The notes under the pieces: generated by a model
The model's input: only the letters and a program-made list of their open reading frames with translations
Told to the model about the DNA's origin: nothing
Databases searched by the model: none
Shown: piece after piece, positions 1 to 9,338 of the stretch
Layout of the letters: each line of letters begins with the position of its first letter
Numbering within the stretch: position 1 is the stretch's first letter
Program-made: the position numbers and the translations under genes
DNA from: an uncultured Haliea sp.
GTDB lineage: Bacteria > Pseudomonadota > Gammaproteobacteria > Pseudomonadales > Halieaceae
DNA: 64,000 nucleotides
Direction: 5' to 3'
NCBI GenBank assembly: GCA_913061145.1
Contig: CAJXUQ010000010.1
Coordinates: 50,136 to 114,135, forward strand

Positions 1-1053
1 GTGTTCAACACCGCGATGACCGGGTACCAGGAGATCCTCACGGATCCCTCCTACGCGCGCCAGATTGTCACCCTGACCTACCCCCACATCGGCAACACCG
101 GGACTAACGCGGAAGACGAGGAATCCTCCGCGATCTGGGCCGCGGGGCTGGTGATTCGGGATCTGCCCCTGATGGCGAGCAATTACCGCAATCAGGAAGA
201 CCTGCAGAGTTACCTGCGGCGGCGCAATATTGTGGGCATTGCCGACATCGACACCCGGCGCCTGACCCGCATACTGCGCGACAAGGGCGCACAGAACGGC
301 TGCATCATGGCCGGTGAACAGGTGGATGAAGCCGCGGCTCTGGCCCGGGCGCGCGGGTTTGCCGGGCTCAAGGGCATGGACCTGGCGAAGGAAGTCAGTG
401 TGGACGCGCGCTACACCTGGCGCGAGGGCAGCTGGGTACTGGGCTCTGGTTACAGCGAACGGCCCGACACGGAACTGCCCTGGCACGTGGTGGCTTACGA
501 CTACGGCGTCAAGCGCAACATCCTGCGCATGCTGGTCGACCGCGGCTGCCGCCTCACGGTGGTGCCGGCGCAAACTCCGGCCAGCGAGGTGCTTGCCCTG
601 CAACCGGACGGGGTGTTCCTGTCCAACGGTCCGGGCGACCCCGAGCCCTGCGACTACGCCATCACTGCCATCCGCGACATTCTCGAGACCGACATACCGG
701 TGTTCGGTATTTGCCTGGGACACCAGCTGCTGGCACTGGCCAGCGGCGCCCGGACCCTGAAAATGGGTCACGGGCACCACGGCGCGAACCACCCGGTGCA
801 GAACCTCGATGACGGCACGGTGCTGATCACCAGCCAGAACCACGGGTTTGCGGTGGATGAGGCCGGCCTGCCGGGCACGCTGCGGGTCACCCACAAATCG
901 CTGTTCGACGGCACCTTGCAGGGTATCCACCGCACCGACAAGGCCGCTTTCGGCTTCCAGGGGCACCCGGAGGCCAGCCCGGGTCCGCACGATGCCGCCC
1001 CACTGTTTGACCATTTCATCGCCTTGATGACCGCCAGAACCGGGAGCCGCTGA
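1..1053 (+). CDS. carA: Carbamoyl-phosphate synthase small subunit (5' end cut by window)
   Basis: Glutaminase subunit of carbamoyl-phosphate synthase. It hydrolyses glutamine and channels ammonia to CarB for pyrimidine and arginine synthesis in the cytoplasm. The reading frame is open at base 1 and its first visible residues match the family a few dozen residues in, so about 30 N-terminal residues lie outside the window and the GTG at base 1 is not the start. The class I glutamine amidotransferase domain is complete: nucleophile Cys in GICLGHQ (visible residue 238) and the His/Glu pair in GHPEASPG (322 and 324). carB begins 6 bp after the stop codon, so the two subunits are co-transcribed. 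The upstream regulatory region cannot be seen. Confidence 0.97.
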   Translation: MFNTAMTGYQEILTDPSYARQIVTLTYPHIGNTGTNAEDEESSAIWAAGLVIRDLPLMASNYRNQEDLQSYLRRRNIVGIADIDTRRLTRILRDKGAQNGCIMAGEQVDEAAALARARGFAGLKGMDLAKEVSVDARYTWREGSWVLGSGYSERPDTELPWHVVAYDYGVKRNILRMLVDRGCRLTVVPAQTPASEVLALQPDGVFLSNGPGDPEPCDYAITAIRDILETDIPVFGICLGHQLLALASGARTLKMGHGHHGANHPVQNLDDGTVLITSQNHGFAVDEAGLPGTLRVTHKSLFDGTLQGIHRTDKAAFGFQGHPEASPGPHDAAPLFDHFIALMTARTGSR

Positions 1054-1059
1054 ACCGCC

Positions 1060-4000
1060 ATGCCCAAGAGAACCGACATCCAGAGCATTTTGATCCTCGG
1101 CGCAGGCCCCATCGTCATCGGCCAGGCCTGTGAGTTTGACTATTCCGGAGCCCAGGCCTGCAAGGCGCTGCGCGAGGAGGGTTACCGGGTCATCCTGGTG
1201 AACTCCAACCCGGCCACCATCATGACCGACCCGTCGATGGCGGATGCCACCTACATCGAGCCCATTGTCTGGCAGACCGTGGCGCGGATTATCGAAGAAG
1301 AGCGCCCGGACGCGATATTGCCCACCATGGGCGGACAGACCGCGTTGAACTGCGCACTGGATCTGGCGCGCGAGGGTGTGCTGGAAAAGTTCGGTGTGGA
1401 GATGATCGGTGCGACCAAGGAAGCCATCGACAAGGCCGAGGACCGCCAGCTGTTTGGCCTGGCCATGAAGCGCATCGGCCTCGAAACTCCCCGCGCGGCG
1501 CTGGCCCACAGCATGGAAGAGGCTTTCCAGGTGCTGGACCAGATCGGCTTCCCCTGCATTATCCGCCCCTCCTTCACTATGGGTGGCTCGGGCGGTGGTA
1601 TCGCCTACAACCGTGACGAGTTCGAGCAGATCTGTACCCGCGGCCTGGACCTGTCGCCGACCAAGGAGCTGCTGATTGACGAATCCCTGATCGGTTGGAA
1701 AGAGTATGAAATGGAGGTGGTGCGCGACAAGAACGACAACTGCATCATCGTCTGCTCCATCGAGAACTTCGACGCCATGGGCGTGCACACGGGTGACTCC
1801 ATCACGGTGGCGCCGGCGCAGACCCTGACCGACAAGGAATACCAGATCATGCGCAACGCCTCGCTGGCGGTGTTGCGTGAAATCGGCGTGGAGACCGGCG
1901 GTTCCAACGTGCAGTTCGGTATCGACCCCAAAACCGGGCGCATGGTCATAATCGAGATGAACCCGCGGGTGTCGCGCTCCTCGGCGCTGGCCTCCAAGGC
2001 CACCGGTTTCCCCATCGCCAAAGTGGCGGCCAAGCTGGCCATTGGCTACACGCTGGATGAGCTGCAGAACGACATTACCGGCGGCGTCACACCGGCTTCT
2101 TTCGAGCCGGCGATCGACTACGTGGTTACCAAGATTCCGCGCTTCGCCTTCGAGAAGTTCGGCGCCGCAGATCCGCGTCTGACCACCCAGATGAAGTCGG
2201 TGGGCGAGGTGATGGCGATCGGGCGCACCTTCCAGGAATCCCTGCAGAAGGCGCTGCGCGGGCTGGAAGTGGGTTCAGCGGGCTTTGAGCACAGGATCGA
2301 CGTGGACAACCCGGACCTGCGCGAAGAGCTGGTGTCGGAGTTGACCAACCCCGGAGCGGATCGCATCTGGTATATCGGTGACGCCTTTCGCGCCGGCATG
2401 ACCGTCGATCAGGTGTATCAGTACACCGGCGTGGACCCCTGGTTCCTGGTGCAGATCGAGGACATCATCGCCACCGAGGACGCACTGAAGCCTGTGGCCC
2501 TGCTGGATATTGACCGCGAGCGCATGTTCCGCCTCAAGCGCAAGGGCTTCTCCGACGCCCGCCTGGCGGTGCTGCTGGGCGTGAGCGAGCGCGAGCTGCG
2601 CAAGCACCGGCACGCGCTGGGTATCCGTCCGGTCTATAAGCGGGTGGATACCTGTGCTGCGGAATTCACCTCCGCCACGGCCTACATGTATTCCACCTAC
2701 GAGGAGGAATGCGAAGCCGCGCCCTCCGATCGCGACAAGATCCTGGTGCTGGGTGGCGGACCGAACCGCATCGGCCAGGGCATCGAATTCGACTACTGCT
2801 GTGTGCACGCGGCACTCGCGATGCGCGAGGATGGCTATGAAGCCATCATGGTGAACTGTAACCCGGAGACGGTCTCCACCGACTACGACACCTCGGATCG
2901 CCTGTATTTCGAGCCGGTGACGCTGGAAGATGTGCTGGAGATTATCGATCTCGAGCAGCCCAAGGGCGTTATTGTGCAGTTCGGCGGGCAGACCCCGCTG
3001 AAGCTGGCGCGCGACCTGGAGGCCCACGGTGTGCCCATTATCGGCACGACGCCGGACGCCATTGATCGCGCGGAAGACCGCGAGCGCTTCCAGAAAATGA
3101 TCCAGAAGCTCGGCCTGCGGCAGCCCGCCAACACCACCGTGCGCAGCGTGGAAGAGGCGCTGGAAGCGGCGTCGCGTATCGGCTACCCGCTGGTGGTGCG
3201 CCCGTCCTACGTGCTGGGTGGTCGCGCCATGGAGATCGTCTACCGCGAGGAAGACCTGTTGCGCTACATGCGCGATGCGGTGCAGGTTTCCAACGATGCA
3301 CCGGTGCTGCTGGACTCTTTCCTCAGCGCCGCGATTGAAGTGGATATCGATGCGGTCAGCGATGGCGAGCAGGTGGTGATCGGCGCCATCATGCAGCACA
3401 TCGAGCAGGCCGGCGTGCACTCCGGTGACTCCGCCTGTTCCCTCCCGCCCTACAATCTGGCCCCGGAGGTGCAGGATGCCATGCGCGAGCAGGTGCGGCA
3501 GATGGCGCTGGAGCTGGGTGTGAAGGGGCTGATGAACGTGCAGCTGGCCTGGCAGGACGACGAGATCTACGTGATCGAGGTGAACCCGCGCGCATCGCGT
3601 ACTGTGCCTTTCGTATCCAAGTGCATCGGTGTGTCACTGGCGAAAGTGGCGGCGCGCTGCATGGCAGGCCAGAGCCTGGCATCGCAGAATTTTACCCGCG
3701 AGATCGTCCCTCCCTACTTCTCGGTGAAGGAGGCGGTGCTGCCCTTCAACAAATTCCCGGGTGTAGATCCCATACTTGGCCCGGAAATGCGCTCCACCGG
3801 CGAGGTGATGGGTACCGGTGACACCTTCGCCGGCGCCTTTGCCAAGGCCCAGCTGGGCGCCGGGGAGCCGCCACCGCGCAGCGGCATGGCGCTGATGAGC
3901 GTGCGCGATGTCGACAAACCCGGCGCAGTGCGGGTGGCCCGTGAACTGGTGGCGCTGGGCTTCACCCTGGCAGCGACCAGTGGCACGGCCAAGGCACTGG

Positions 4001-4281
4001 AAGACGCCGGCCTGCAGGTGCGGCGTGTGAATAAAGTGCTGGAGGGCCGGCCGCATATCGTCGACATGATCAAGAACGATGAGGCCGACCTGATCATCAA
4101 CACTACTGAAGGGCGTCGTGCGACCACCGACTCGGCGCCGATTCGCGCCAGTGCCGAGCAGCACCGGGTGTTCTACACCACCACGCTGGCGGCAGCGGAA
4201 GCGATGACCATGTCCCTGAAACTGGAGACGGACAAAACGGTACGCAGGCTGCAGGACCTGCACAGGAGCATCGTGCAATGA
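1060..4281 (+). CDS. carB: Carbamoyl-phosphate synthase large subunit
   Basis: Makes carbamoyl phosphate from bicarbonate, ammonia and two ATP. At 1073 aa it has the family's normal length and full architecture: carboxyphosphate ATP-grasp half (about 1-400, with [18 protein letters not shown]), oligomerisation region (to about 555), carbamoyl-phosphate ATP-grasp half (about 556-935, with [15 protein letters not shown]), and a C-terminal MGS-like allosteric domain with SGTAKAL. The two synthetase halves are visibly homologous. ATG start lies just after the carA stop. The stop overlaps greA as ATGA, so carA-carB-greA reads as one transcription unit, the order also found in Pseudomonas. Confidence 0.98.
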   Translation: MPKRTDIQSILILGAGPIVIGQACEFDYSGAQACKALREEGYRVILVNSNPATIMTDPSMADATYIEPIVWQTVARIIEEERPDAILPTMGGQTALNCALDLAREGVLEKFGVEMIGATKEAIDKAEDRQLFGLAMKRIGLETPRAALAHSMEEAFQVLDQIGFPCIIRPSFTMGGSGGGIAYNRDEFEQICTRGLDLSPTKELLIDESLIGWKEYEMEVVRDKNDNCIIVCSIENFDAMGVHTGDSITVAPAQTLTDKEYQIMRNASLAVLREIGVETGGSNVQFGIDPKTGRMVIIEMNPRVSRSSALASKATGFPIAKVAAKLAIGYTLDELQNDITGGVTPASFEPAIDYVVTKIPRFAFEKFGAADPRLTTQMKSVGEVMAIGRTFQESLQKALRGLEVGSAGFEHRIDVDNPDLREELVSELTNPGADRIWYIGDAFRAGMTVDQVYQYTGVDPWFLVQIEDIIATEDALKPVALLDIDRERMFRLKRKGFSDARLAVLLGVSERELRKHRHALGIRPVYKRVDTCAAEFTSATAYMYSTYEEECEAAPSDRDKILVLGGGPNRIGQGIEFDYCCVHAALAMREDGYEAIMVNCNPETVSTDYDTSDRLYFEPVTLEDVLEIIDLEQPKGVIVQFGGQTPLKLARDLEAHGVPIIGTTPDAIDRAEDRERFQKMIQKLGLRQPANTTVRSVEEALEAASRIGYPLVVRPSYVLGGRAMEIVYREEDLLRYMRDAVQVSNDAPVLLDSFLSAAIEVDIDAVSDGEQVVIGAIMQHIEQAGVHSGDSACSLPPYNLAPEVQDAMREQVRQMALELGVKGLMNVQLAWQDDEIYVIEVNPRASRTVPFVSKCIGVSLAKVAARCMAGQSLASQNFTREIVPPYFSVKEAVLPFNKFPGVDPILGPEMRSTGEVMGTGDTFAGAFAKAQLGAGEPPPRSGMALMSVRDVDKPGAVRVARELVALGFTLAATSGTAKALEDAGLQVRRVNKVLEGRPHIVDMIKNDEADLIINTTEGRRATTDSAPIRASAEQHRVFYTTTLAAAEAMTMSLKLETDKTVRRLQDLHRSIVQ

Positions 4282-4754
4282 GTAAAGTTCCCATGACCGT
4301 CAGCGGTGAACGTCTGCTGCGGGAAGAACTGGACCGCCTCAAGCGTGTTGAGCGGCCGCGCATTGTCGCGGCCATCGCCGAGGCCCGCGAGCACGGCGAT
4401 CTGAAAGAAAACGCGGAGTATCACGCCGCCCGCGAACAGCAGAGTTTTGCGGAAGGGCGTATCCAGGAGATCGAAAGCAAACTGGCCAACGCCCAGGTGA
4501 TCGATGTGACCGCGATTGCGCGCACGGGCAAGGTGATCTTCGGTGTCACGGTCGACCTGATCAATGTCGATACCGACGCCACGGTCACCTACCGCATCGT
4601 GGGGGAGGATGAGGCCGACGTGAAGAACAACCTGATATCCGTTGGCTCGCCCATCGCACGCGCGTTGATCGGCAAAGAGGAGGGTGATGTCGTCGTGGTC
4701 CGTGCACCGGCCGGCGATATCGAATACGAGATAGGCGAGGTGCGCCATATCTAG
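4278..4754 (+). CDS. greA: Transcription elongation factor GreA
   Basis: Binds the RNA polymerase secondary channel and stimulates cleavage of backtracked transcripts. At 158 aa it has normal length. It shows an N-terminal coiled-coil hairpin carrying the acidic tip ([17 protein letters not shown], about residues 37-53) and a C-terminal FKBP-like domain. The ATG overlaps the carB stop (ATGA), implying translational coupling. In Pseudomonas the next conserved gene would be yhbY; here about 11 kb of polysaccharide genes intervene. Confidence 0.97.
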   Translation: MSKVPMTVSGERLLREELDRLKRVERPRIVAAIAEAREHGDLKENAEYHAAREQQSFAEGRIQEIESKLANAQVIDVTAIARTGKVIFGVTVDLINVDTDATVTYRIVGEDEADVKNNLISVGSPIARALIGKEEGDVVVVRAPAGDIEYEIGEVRHI

Positions 4755-4764
4755 CGCGTATCCT

Positions 4765-4798
4765 CCGGCGGTCGCGCCAGATGGATGACGACCGCCGG
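4765..4798. other. Perfect 10-bp inverted repeat downstream of greA
   Basis: CCGGCGGTCG at 4765-4774 and its exact complement at 4789-4798 enclose a 14-nt loop. It lies 10 bp past the greA stop and would form a stable hairpin, but no T-run follows, so it is not a canonical intrinsic terminator. The ATG proposed for the next gene (4781) lies in the loop, so the structure could affect that gene's translation or mark the end of the carAB-greA transcript. Confidence 0.6.
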
Positions 4799-5851
4799 GT
4801 GCGCTCTCTGCAGTTTCTGCCGCTGCTGTGCCTTGCAGCAGGCTTGTTTTACGCTTCTCTGGTCTCCGCCACCGCAATACCGGCGGAGTATCCTGACCGA
4901 ACAGGTCACACAGTCACCCTGCACTTGTCGGCACAGGGCACCGGTGTCCTGAACCTCGCCTGCCCGGTGTCAGCGCAGCTGCTGCATGTGCGCGTCGATC
5001 GAGGTGACCTACTGAGCGCAGTGGCGCTGCAGCGGCTGTCGACGCGGCCCGCAGAGCATCGCAGGGAGGTGTTGAGCGGTCCCTTCAGCGGCGGCACGTT
5101 GCAGCTGCCCCTTCCCGCGCCCAGGACCGGGGAGCTGGCAGATTCGCGCTGCCGCATGCAGGTGCAGGGGCGGCCGGGGGCGCGGCTGACCTTCAGCGCG
5201 TTTGTGTGGCAACCCGTCACCTTGGGGTCGCGCCTGCGCGGTATGTGGAGCGACTGGACCGGCTATCGTTCCTGGCAGCAGTATTCCATCAACGCTCATG
5301 CAGCAGTGGTGCAGACGTGGCACGGCCTGTCCCCCAACGTGCTGCTCGGCGCGGTTTTCCTGCTGGTTGGGCTGCTGGGCTTCAGGCGCTGGCGCACACG
5401 TTTTCTGTTGGGGTGGATGCTGGCCTGCTGGCTGGTACTGGATCTGCCCTGGCAATGGCGCCTCCTGCAACAGGCGGAGGCAACCCGAGCGGTGTTTGCC
5501 GGGGTGGCGGCCGAGCGCCGCCCCGGGCTGACCGAAGACGCCGCGCTCTGGGCCTTTGCCGAACAGGTCCGCACACGGGTACCCGCGCTGGAGTCCCGAT
5601 TCTTCGTCGCCAGTGCCAGCGATTACGCCGGGATGCGTATGGCCTATTACCTGTATCCGCGGAATGTGTACTGGCGTCGCGATGGTCCTGAGCTGCCCCC
5701 GGGGTATGCCCTGCACGGCGGGGACTATGTGGTAGTGGTCCAGCCAAGCGAATTGCGCCGCGAGCCGCAGTCTGGTGACCTGGTGCTGGCGGGTTTGCAG
5801 GCGCGGGTGCTGCTTGACGTGGGCGGCATTGCCCTGTTCGAGGTGCGCTGA
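4781..5851 (+). CDS. Membrane-anchored protein of unknown function, surface-polysaccharide block
   Basis: I do not recognise the family. The 356-aa product has an N-terminal hydrophobic segment (about 12-30) that could be a signal peptide or anchor. A soluble, probably periplasmic region follows (about 35-170), then two hydrophobic stretches around 185-225 with an Arg-rich turn (FRRWRTRF), and a soluble C-terminal domain (about 235-356). The start is uncertain: ATG 4781 sits in a hairpin loop without a clear Shine-Dalgarno, and GTG 4799 would give a more typical signal-peptide N-terminus. The stop is immediately followed by the GTG of the next membrane gene, so the two are probably made together. 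Position at the head of a glycosyltransferase cluster suggests a role in exopolysaccharide or lipid-linked glycan assembly, which is inference only. Confidence 0.7.
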   Translation: MDDDRRVRSLQFLPLLCLAAGLFYASLVSATAIPAEYPDRTGHTVTLHLSAQGTGVLNLACPVSAQLLHVRVDRGDLLSAVALQRLSTRPAEHRREVLSGPFSGGTLQLPLPAPRTGELADSRCRMQVQGRPGARLTFSAFVWQPVTLGSRLRGMWSDWTGYRSWQQYSINAHAAVVQTWHGLSPNVLLGAVFLLVGLLGFRRWRTRFLLGWMLACWLVLDLPWQWRLLQQAEATRAVFAGVAAERRPGLTEDAALWAFAEQVRTRVPALESRFFVASASDYAGMRMAYYLYPRNVYWRRDGPELPPGYALHGGDYVVVVQPSELRREPQSGDLVLAGLQARVLLDVGGIALFEVR

Positions 5852-7243
5852 GTGGACTGGCTGCGCCTGACGCTCGCTTTGCTCCTGCCGCTGCTGGTGG
5901 GCGTTCAGTGGGTCGCGCGGCTGATACCGGCGTCGCCCGGCCGGCCCTGGCTGGTGGCCGGCTACGGGCTGTTCGCTGGCCTCATGTTCTGGCCCCTGCT
6001 GTTGCGGTTGTGGTCGGCCTGCGGGCTGCCGCTGGGATTCTGGTCGCCACTGTGGGTCGCCGCGCTGTTGCTTGTGGCTCTGCGCTGGTGGCCGCAAACG
6101 GCACTTCCGACCGTCAGGCCGGTGGCACACTCACGCCCGTTGCCGGTGATCCGTCTGCTCTGCGGCGTGTTGCTGGCGTTACTCTGCCTGCGCCTGCTGT
6201 CGCTCGGCGCTGAGGTCATCTGGCGCCCGCTGTTTCCCTGGGATGCGACGATGCACTGGGCGACCAAGGCGCGCACCTGGTTTGAATGGCAGCGCCTGGT
6301 TCCCTTCGTGTCTAACGAGGCGTGGCTGCAGCTGGGCGGACAGGACGTGTTTACCGACCACCACCCCGATTACCCGGTGACCGTGCCGCTCTGGCAGTAC
6401 TGGCTGGCCACGGCGCTGGCGCGCTGGGATCCGGCGCTGATCAACCTGCCCTGGCTGGTCTGCTACTGCAGCCTGGGCATGGCATTCTTCGGTCAGGCCA
6501 GGGCGGCGGCAGCATCCGCCCCGGAAGCGCTGGTGTTCACCTTTTTCCTGCTGACGCTCCCCTTGCTCAACACCCATGTCGCACTCGCCGGCTATGCAGA
6601 CCTGTTCCTCGCGACAGCCTTCGGCCTTGCGCTCATGGCCTTGCACAACAGCAGTGTGGGCGGTCAGCGGTGGCAGTGGCCCCTGCTGGCGTTTTCTGCA
6701 TTGAGCTGTTTGCTCATCAAGAATGAAGGTTTTTTCTGGATGCTGGCCCTGCTCCCCGGCCTCTGGGTCGCGCGGCGTCGCGACGCCCGGCGCGTCTTGC
6801 TGGCGATAGCCGGCATCGCGGTTGCTGTGCCTCTGGTGCTGTGGCTGTTCCCGCCGGACATTACCGTCGCGGGGCATTCGCTGCACAGCCTTGACCTGGG
6901 ATACCGCCCGGGCGCTTTGTCCGGTATTCTCAGGAGCTTTCTGGTGCTGGGCAATTGGCATATGTCGCTGTGGTATCTGATACTCCTGGTGGCTCTCGCC
7001 GTGTGGCAACGCCCCGGCCTTCTGGTGGCAGCCGGTCCACTGGTCACAGCGCTGTGCGTCGCCTTCCTGCTGTTCCTGTGGCTGTTCACGGTGACTGAAT
7101 TTGCCATCGGTGCGATTCGCCAGACGGCAGTAGGGCGGATCGGTCTGCACCTGATGCCGGGCGTGCTGTTCCTGTTGTTGGTGATGCACGGCCAGCTGCG
7201 CAGGTCGGCGCCGCGACCGGCCTCCACTGAGTTGGCCGGTTAG
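5852..7243 (+). CDS. Polytopic membrane protein, GT-C glycosyltransferase-like
   Basis: The 463-aa product is almost entirely hydrophobic, with about ten predicted membrane segments. The loop after the early helices holds a WDATMHWATKART motif, then DVFTDHHPDYPV, and later LIKNEGFFW. Such acidic and aromatic motifs in the first periplasmic loop are typical of GT-C enzymes that use polyprenyl-phosphate sugars (ArnT/PMT-like), but I cannot assign substrate or exact family. GTG start directly abuts the preceding stop codon. The next gene starts 2 bp downstream, so it sits in a tight five-gene rightward operon (4781-10984) of polysaccharide genes. It could alternatively be a polymerase or ligase-type membrane protein. 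Confidence 0.75.
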   Translation: MDWLRLTLALLLPLLVGVQWVARLIPASPGRPWLVAGYGLFAGLMFWPLLLRLWSACGLPLGFWSPLWVAALLLVALRWWPQTALPTVRPVAHSRPLPVIRLLCGVLLALLCLRLLSLGAEVIWRPLFPWDATMHWATKARTWFEWQRLVPFVSNEAWLQLGGQDVFTDHHPDYPVTVPLWQYWLATALARWDPALINLPWLVCYCSLGMAFFGQARAAAASAPEALVFTFFLLTLPLLNTHVALAGYADLFLATAFGLALMALHNSSVGGQRWQWPLLAFSALSCLLIKNEGFFWMLALLPGLWVARRRDARRVLLAIAGIAVAVPLVLWLFPPDITVAGHSLHSLDLGYRPGALSGILRSFLVLGNWHMSLWYLILLVALAVWQRPGLLVAAGPLVTALCVAFLLFLWLFTVTEFAIGAIRQTAVGRIGLHLMPGVLFLLLVMHGQLRRSAPRPASTELAG

Positions 7244-7245
7244 CC

Positions 7246-8190
7246 GTGGTCGCGGCAGAACGGGGATGGCACCTTGCCTGGCTGCTGCTGGGCGGCCTAT
7301 GCCTGATTCCGGCGACGCTGCCCCTGTCGTCGTTGCCCTTGTTGAATGATGTGTTGCCTGCGCTCGCGCACCATGTCCTGCCGGAGAAGGCGCGTTATTC
7401 GCCCCTGGGTTACTGGCTGCTGTTGACGCTGGTCTGGCAGGCGCAGCGCCGGTGGCCAGTGGTTTCTGGACCGTTCCTCTCGCTGGCATTGCGCCAGGAC
7501 ATGCTCTGGTATGTCACGACGATGGGGCTGCGCCTGCTGTTCCTCGGTGCCTGGGCGCATGCGGTGGTGGCGTTGTACACGCATTACCTGGGCTTCCTGA
7601 CGCTACCCGGTGTGGCCCACTGGCACCCCGCGGCCCAGTTCGTCCTCGGGGTGCTGTTGGCGGACTTCACCCGCTGGCTCAGCCACCTGATTCGCCACAA
7701 GGTCCCGCTGTTCTGGGCGTTTCATTCGGTGCACCATTCCCAGCGCGATCTCAACCTGTTCACTGACGCCCGGGTGCACCCTGTGGACCGCATGGTGTCC
7801 TCGCTGATCACCAGCTTTGCGCTGCTGATTACCGGCAATGGTGTACCGGCGGTGATTCTCTGGATGCTGATTGAGACCCTGTACCCGAAGTTCTACCACG
7901 CCAACGTCCGGTTGGATCTGGGGCCGCTGCGTTACCTGCTGGTCACTCCGCAGTCTCACCGCGTACACCATGGCGTGGAGCACCGCTACCACGACTGCAA
8001 TTTCGGTTTCCTGTTTTCAGTGTGGGACCGGCTTTTCGGCACCCAGCACCCCGAACATCGCATCTGGCCGGCTACCGGCATTCCCGACGCGGATTTTCCC
8101 GTGGAGCGCGAGGACGGCGTGATCGGCCTGCTGAAGACCCTCGGCCGCCAGCTCGTGTATCCATTTCTGTCGCTGCACCGTCGGGCATGA
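7246..8190 (+). CDS. Fatty acid hydroxylase / sterol desaturase superfamily membrane protein
   Basis: Di-iron membrane oxidoreductase of the fatty-acid-hydroxylase superfamily. The His clusters that bind the iron pair are visible: HLIRHKVPLFWAFHSVHHS (about residues 145-165), TPQSHRVHHG (about 230-240) and HRYHD just after. Four to five hydrophobic segments precede and separate them. The 314-aa length is usual for the family. GTG start is 2 bp after the preceding stop; the stop overlaps the next glycosyltransferase start as ATGA. The substrate is unknown. Its place inside a glycan cluster suggests hydroxylation of a lipid carrier or acyl chain, but that is inference. Confidence 0.88.
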   Translation: MVAAERGWHLAWLLLGGLCLIPATLPLSSLPLLNDVLPALAHHVLPEKARYSPLGYWLLLTLVWQAQRRWPVVSGPFLSLALRQDMLWYVTTMGLRLLFLGAWAHAVVALYTHYLGFLTLPGVAHWHPAAQFVLGVLLADFTRWLSHLIRHKVPLFWAFHSVHHSQRDLNLFTDARVHPVDRMVSSLITSFALLITGNGVPAVILWMLIETLYPKFYHANVRLDLGPLRYLLVTPQSHRVHHGVEHRYHDCNFGFLFSVWDRLFGTQHPEHRIWPATGIPDADFPVEREDGVIGLLKTLGRQLVYPFLSLHRRA

Positions 8191-9338
8191 AGATCGGCTT
8201 CCTGATCCAGCACTTTCCACCCCATCTCGGAGGGGCGGAATGCCAGGCACGCGATCTCGCCGAGGCGCTGGTGCGCGCCGGACACGGGGTCGAGGTTGCG
8301 ACCACGCGTTGTGACCGGACACAGCTCGCACGGGAGATGCGTGGCGGCGTTGCGATACGCCGCTGTATCAGCCCCGCGCCCCGCTGGCTGAAGCTGCCCT
8401 GGAACCTGGTGGCCGGTTTCCTGTTGGGCTGGCGCCTCGCCGGGAACTGTGAGCTTCTGCACGGACACTGCCTGTCGCCCTTCGTGCTCGGTGGCCTGCT
8501 CGCCGCACACTGTCGTGGACGCCCCGTGGTGCTTAAGATCTGCTCCGTTGGGCCGATGGGAGACGTTGCGCGTCTGCGACACCCCGGGCTGTTTGGTGTG
8601 CCTTGGCGTATCGCGTCTTCAGCGGACGGGTTTCTGGTGCCCACCCGCGCGGTGGGGGATGAGTTGCAGGCAGCCGGGATCTCCCCCGCCATTATCCACC
8701 GGGTGCCGTCCCTGTTCCCGCAGGCGGTTTCGCCGCCCACCGAAATCCGGGCTGAAGACCGTCAGGGTGTTCGCGAGGTGCTTTTCGTCGGCCGCCTGCA
8801 TCCGCAGAAGGGTCTGCACACCCTGATGAGGGCCTGGTCGGCGTTGGGTGGGGCCGCGGGCTGGCGCTGGGTTATTGTCGGGGATGGGCCGATGCGCCAG
8901 GAAATAGGGGACTGGATCGTGCGCGAGGGCCTGCAGTCCTCGGTCGTGCTGGCCGGCTACCAGCCAGATCCCGCCCCCTGGTTCCAGCGGGCCGATGTCT
9001 TCGTTTTCCCCTCCCATTCGGAGTCTTTTGGCAATGTGCTGGTAGAGGCGCTTGCACACGGCTGTCACGTGCTGACAACAGAGGTTGGTGTCGTGCAGGA
9101 TTGGCCGGATCACGCTCCCGTGGTGCGGCTGCCTGTGGAACAGCCAGCGGCCTGGGAGCGCGCGCTGCGAGACTGGGCCGAGATGTCGAGCGGGGAGCGG
9201 GAGCGCCGTTGTCGGCTGGCCAGGTCTTTCGCGGCGGAGCAGCACCACCCCGATGCCGTGCTGTCCTGCCTGCAGAACCTGTACGCCAGCATGCTGTCGT
9301 TTGGGGACGGGCGGCATGGGGCAGGGGGCAGCTGTTGA
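8187..9338 (+). CDS. Glycosyltransferase family 4
   Basis: GT-B fold retaining glycosyltransferase of 383 aa. The N-terminal half begins MKIGFLIQHFPPHLGGAE, the typical glycine-rich acceptor-domain start. The C-terminal donor domain carries VLFVGRLHPQKGLHTLMRAW and VFPSHSESFGNVLVEALAHG, the GT4 E-x7-E region. The start is ATG 8187, which overlaps the previous stop as ATGA; the longer open frame upstream overlaps the hydroxylase gene and is not used. Cytoplasmic, adding a sugar to a lipid-linked intermediate. Donor and acceptor cannot be deduced. Confidence 0.93.
   Translation: MKIGFLIQHFPPHLGGAECQARDLAEALVRAGHGVEVATTRCDRTQLAREMRGGVAIRRCISPAPRWLKLPWNLVAGFLLGWRLAGNCELLHGHCLSPFVLGGLLAAHCRGRPVVLKICSVGPMGDVARLRHPGLFGVPWRIASSADGFLVPTRAVGDELQAAGISPAIIHRVPSLFPQAVSPPTEIRAEDRQGVREVLFVGRLHPQKGLHTLMRAWSALGGAAGWRWVIVGDGPMRQEIGDWIVREGLQSSVVLAGYQPDPAPWFQRADVFVFPSHSESFGNVLVEALAHGCHVLTTEVGVVQDWPDHAPVVRLPVEQPAAWERALRDWAEMSSGERERRCRLARSFAAEQHHPDAVLSCLQNLYASMLSFGDGRHGAGGSC

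Noticed and set aside
2275..3420. 381-codon open frame antisense to carB
   Set aside because: High-GC shadow frame full of His/Arg/Gln; carB on the other strand is unambiguous.
5009..7489. Antisense open frames of 373 and 436 codons over the polysaccharide operon
   Set aside because: Composition is Gln/Pro/Arg-rich and low in hydrophobics, typical of the complement of membrane-protein genes; the plus-strand frames give coherent membrane proteins.
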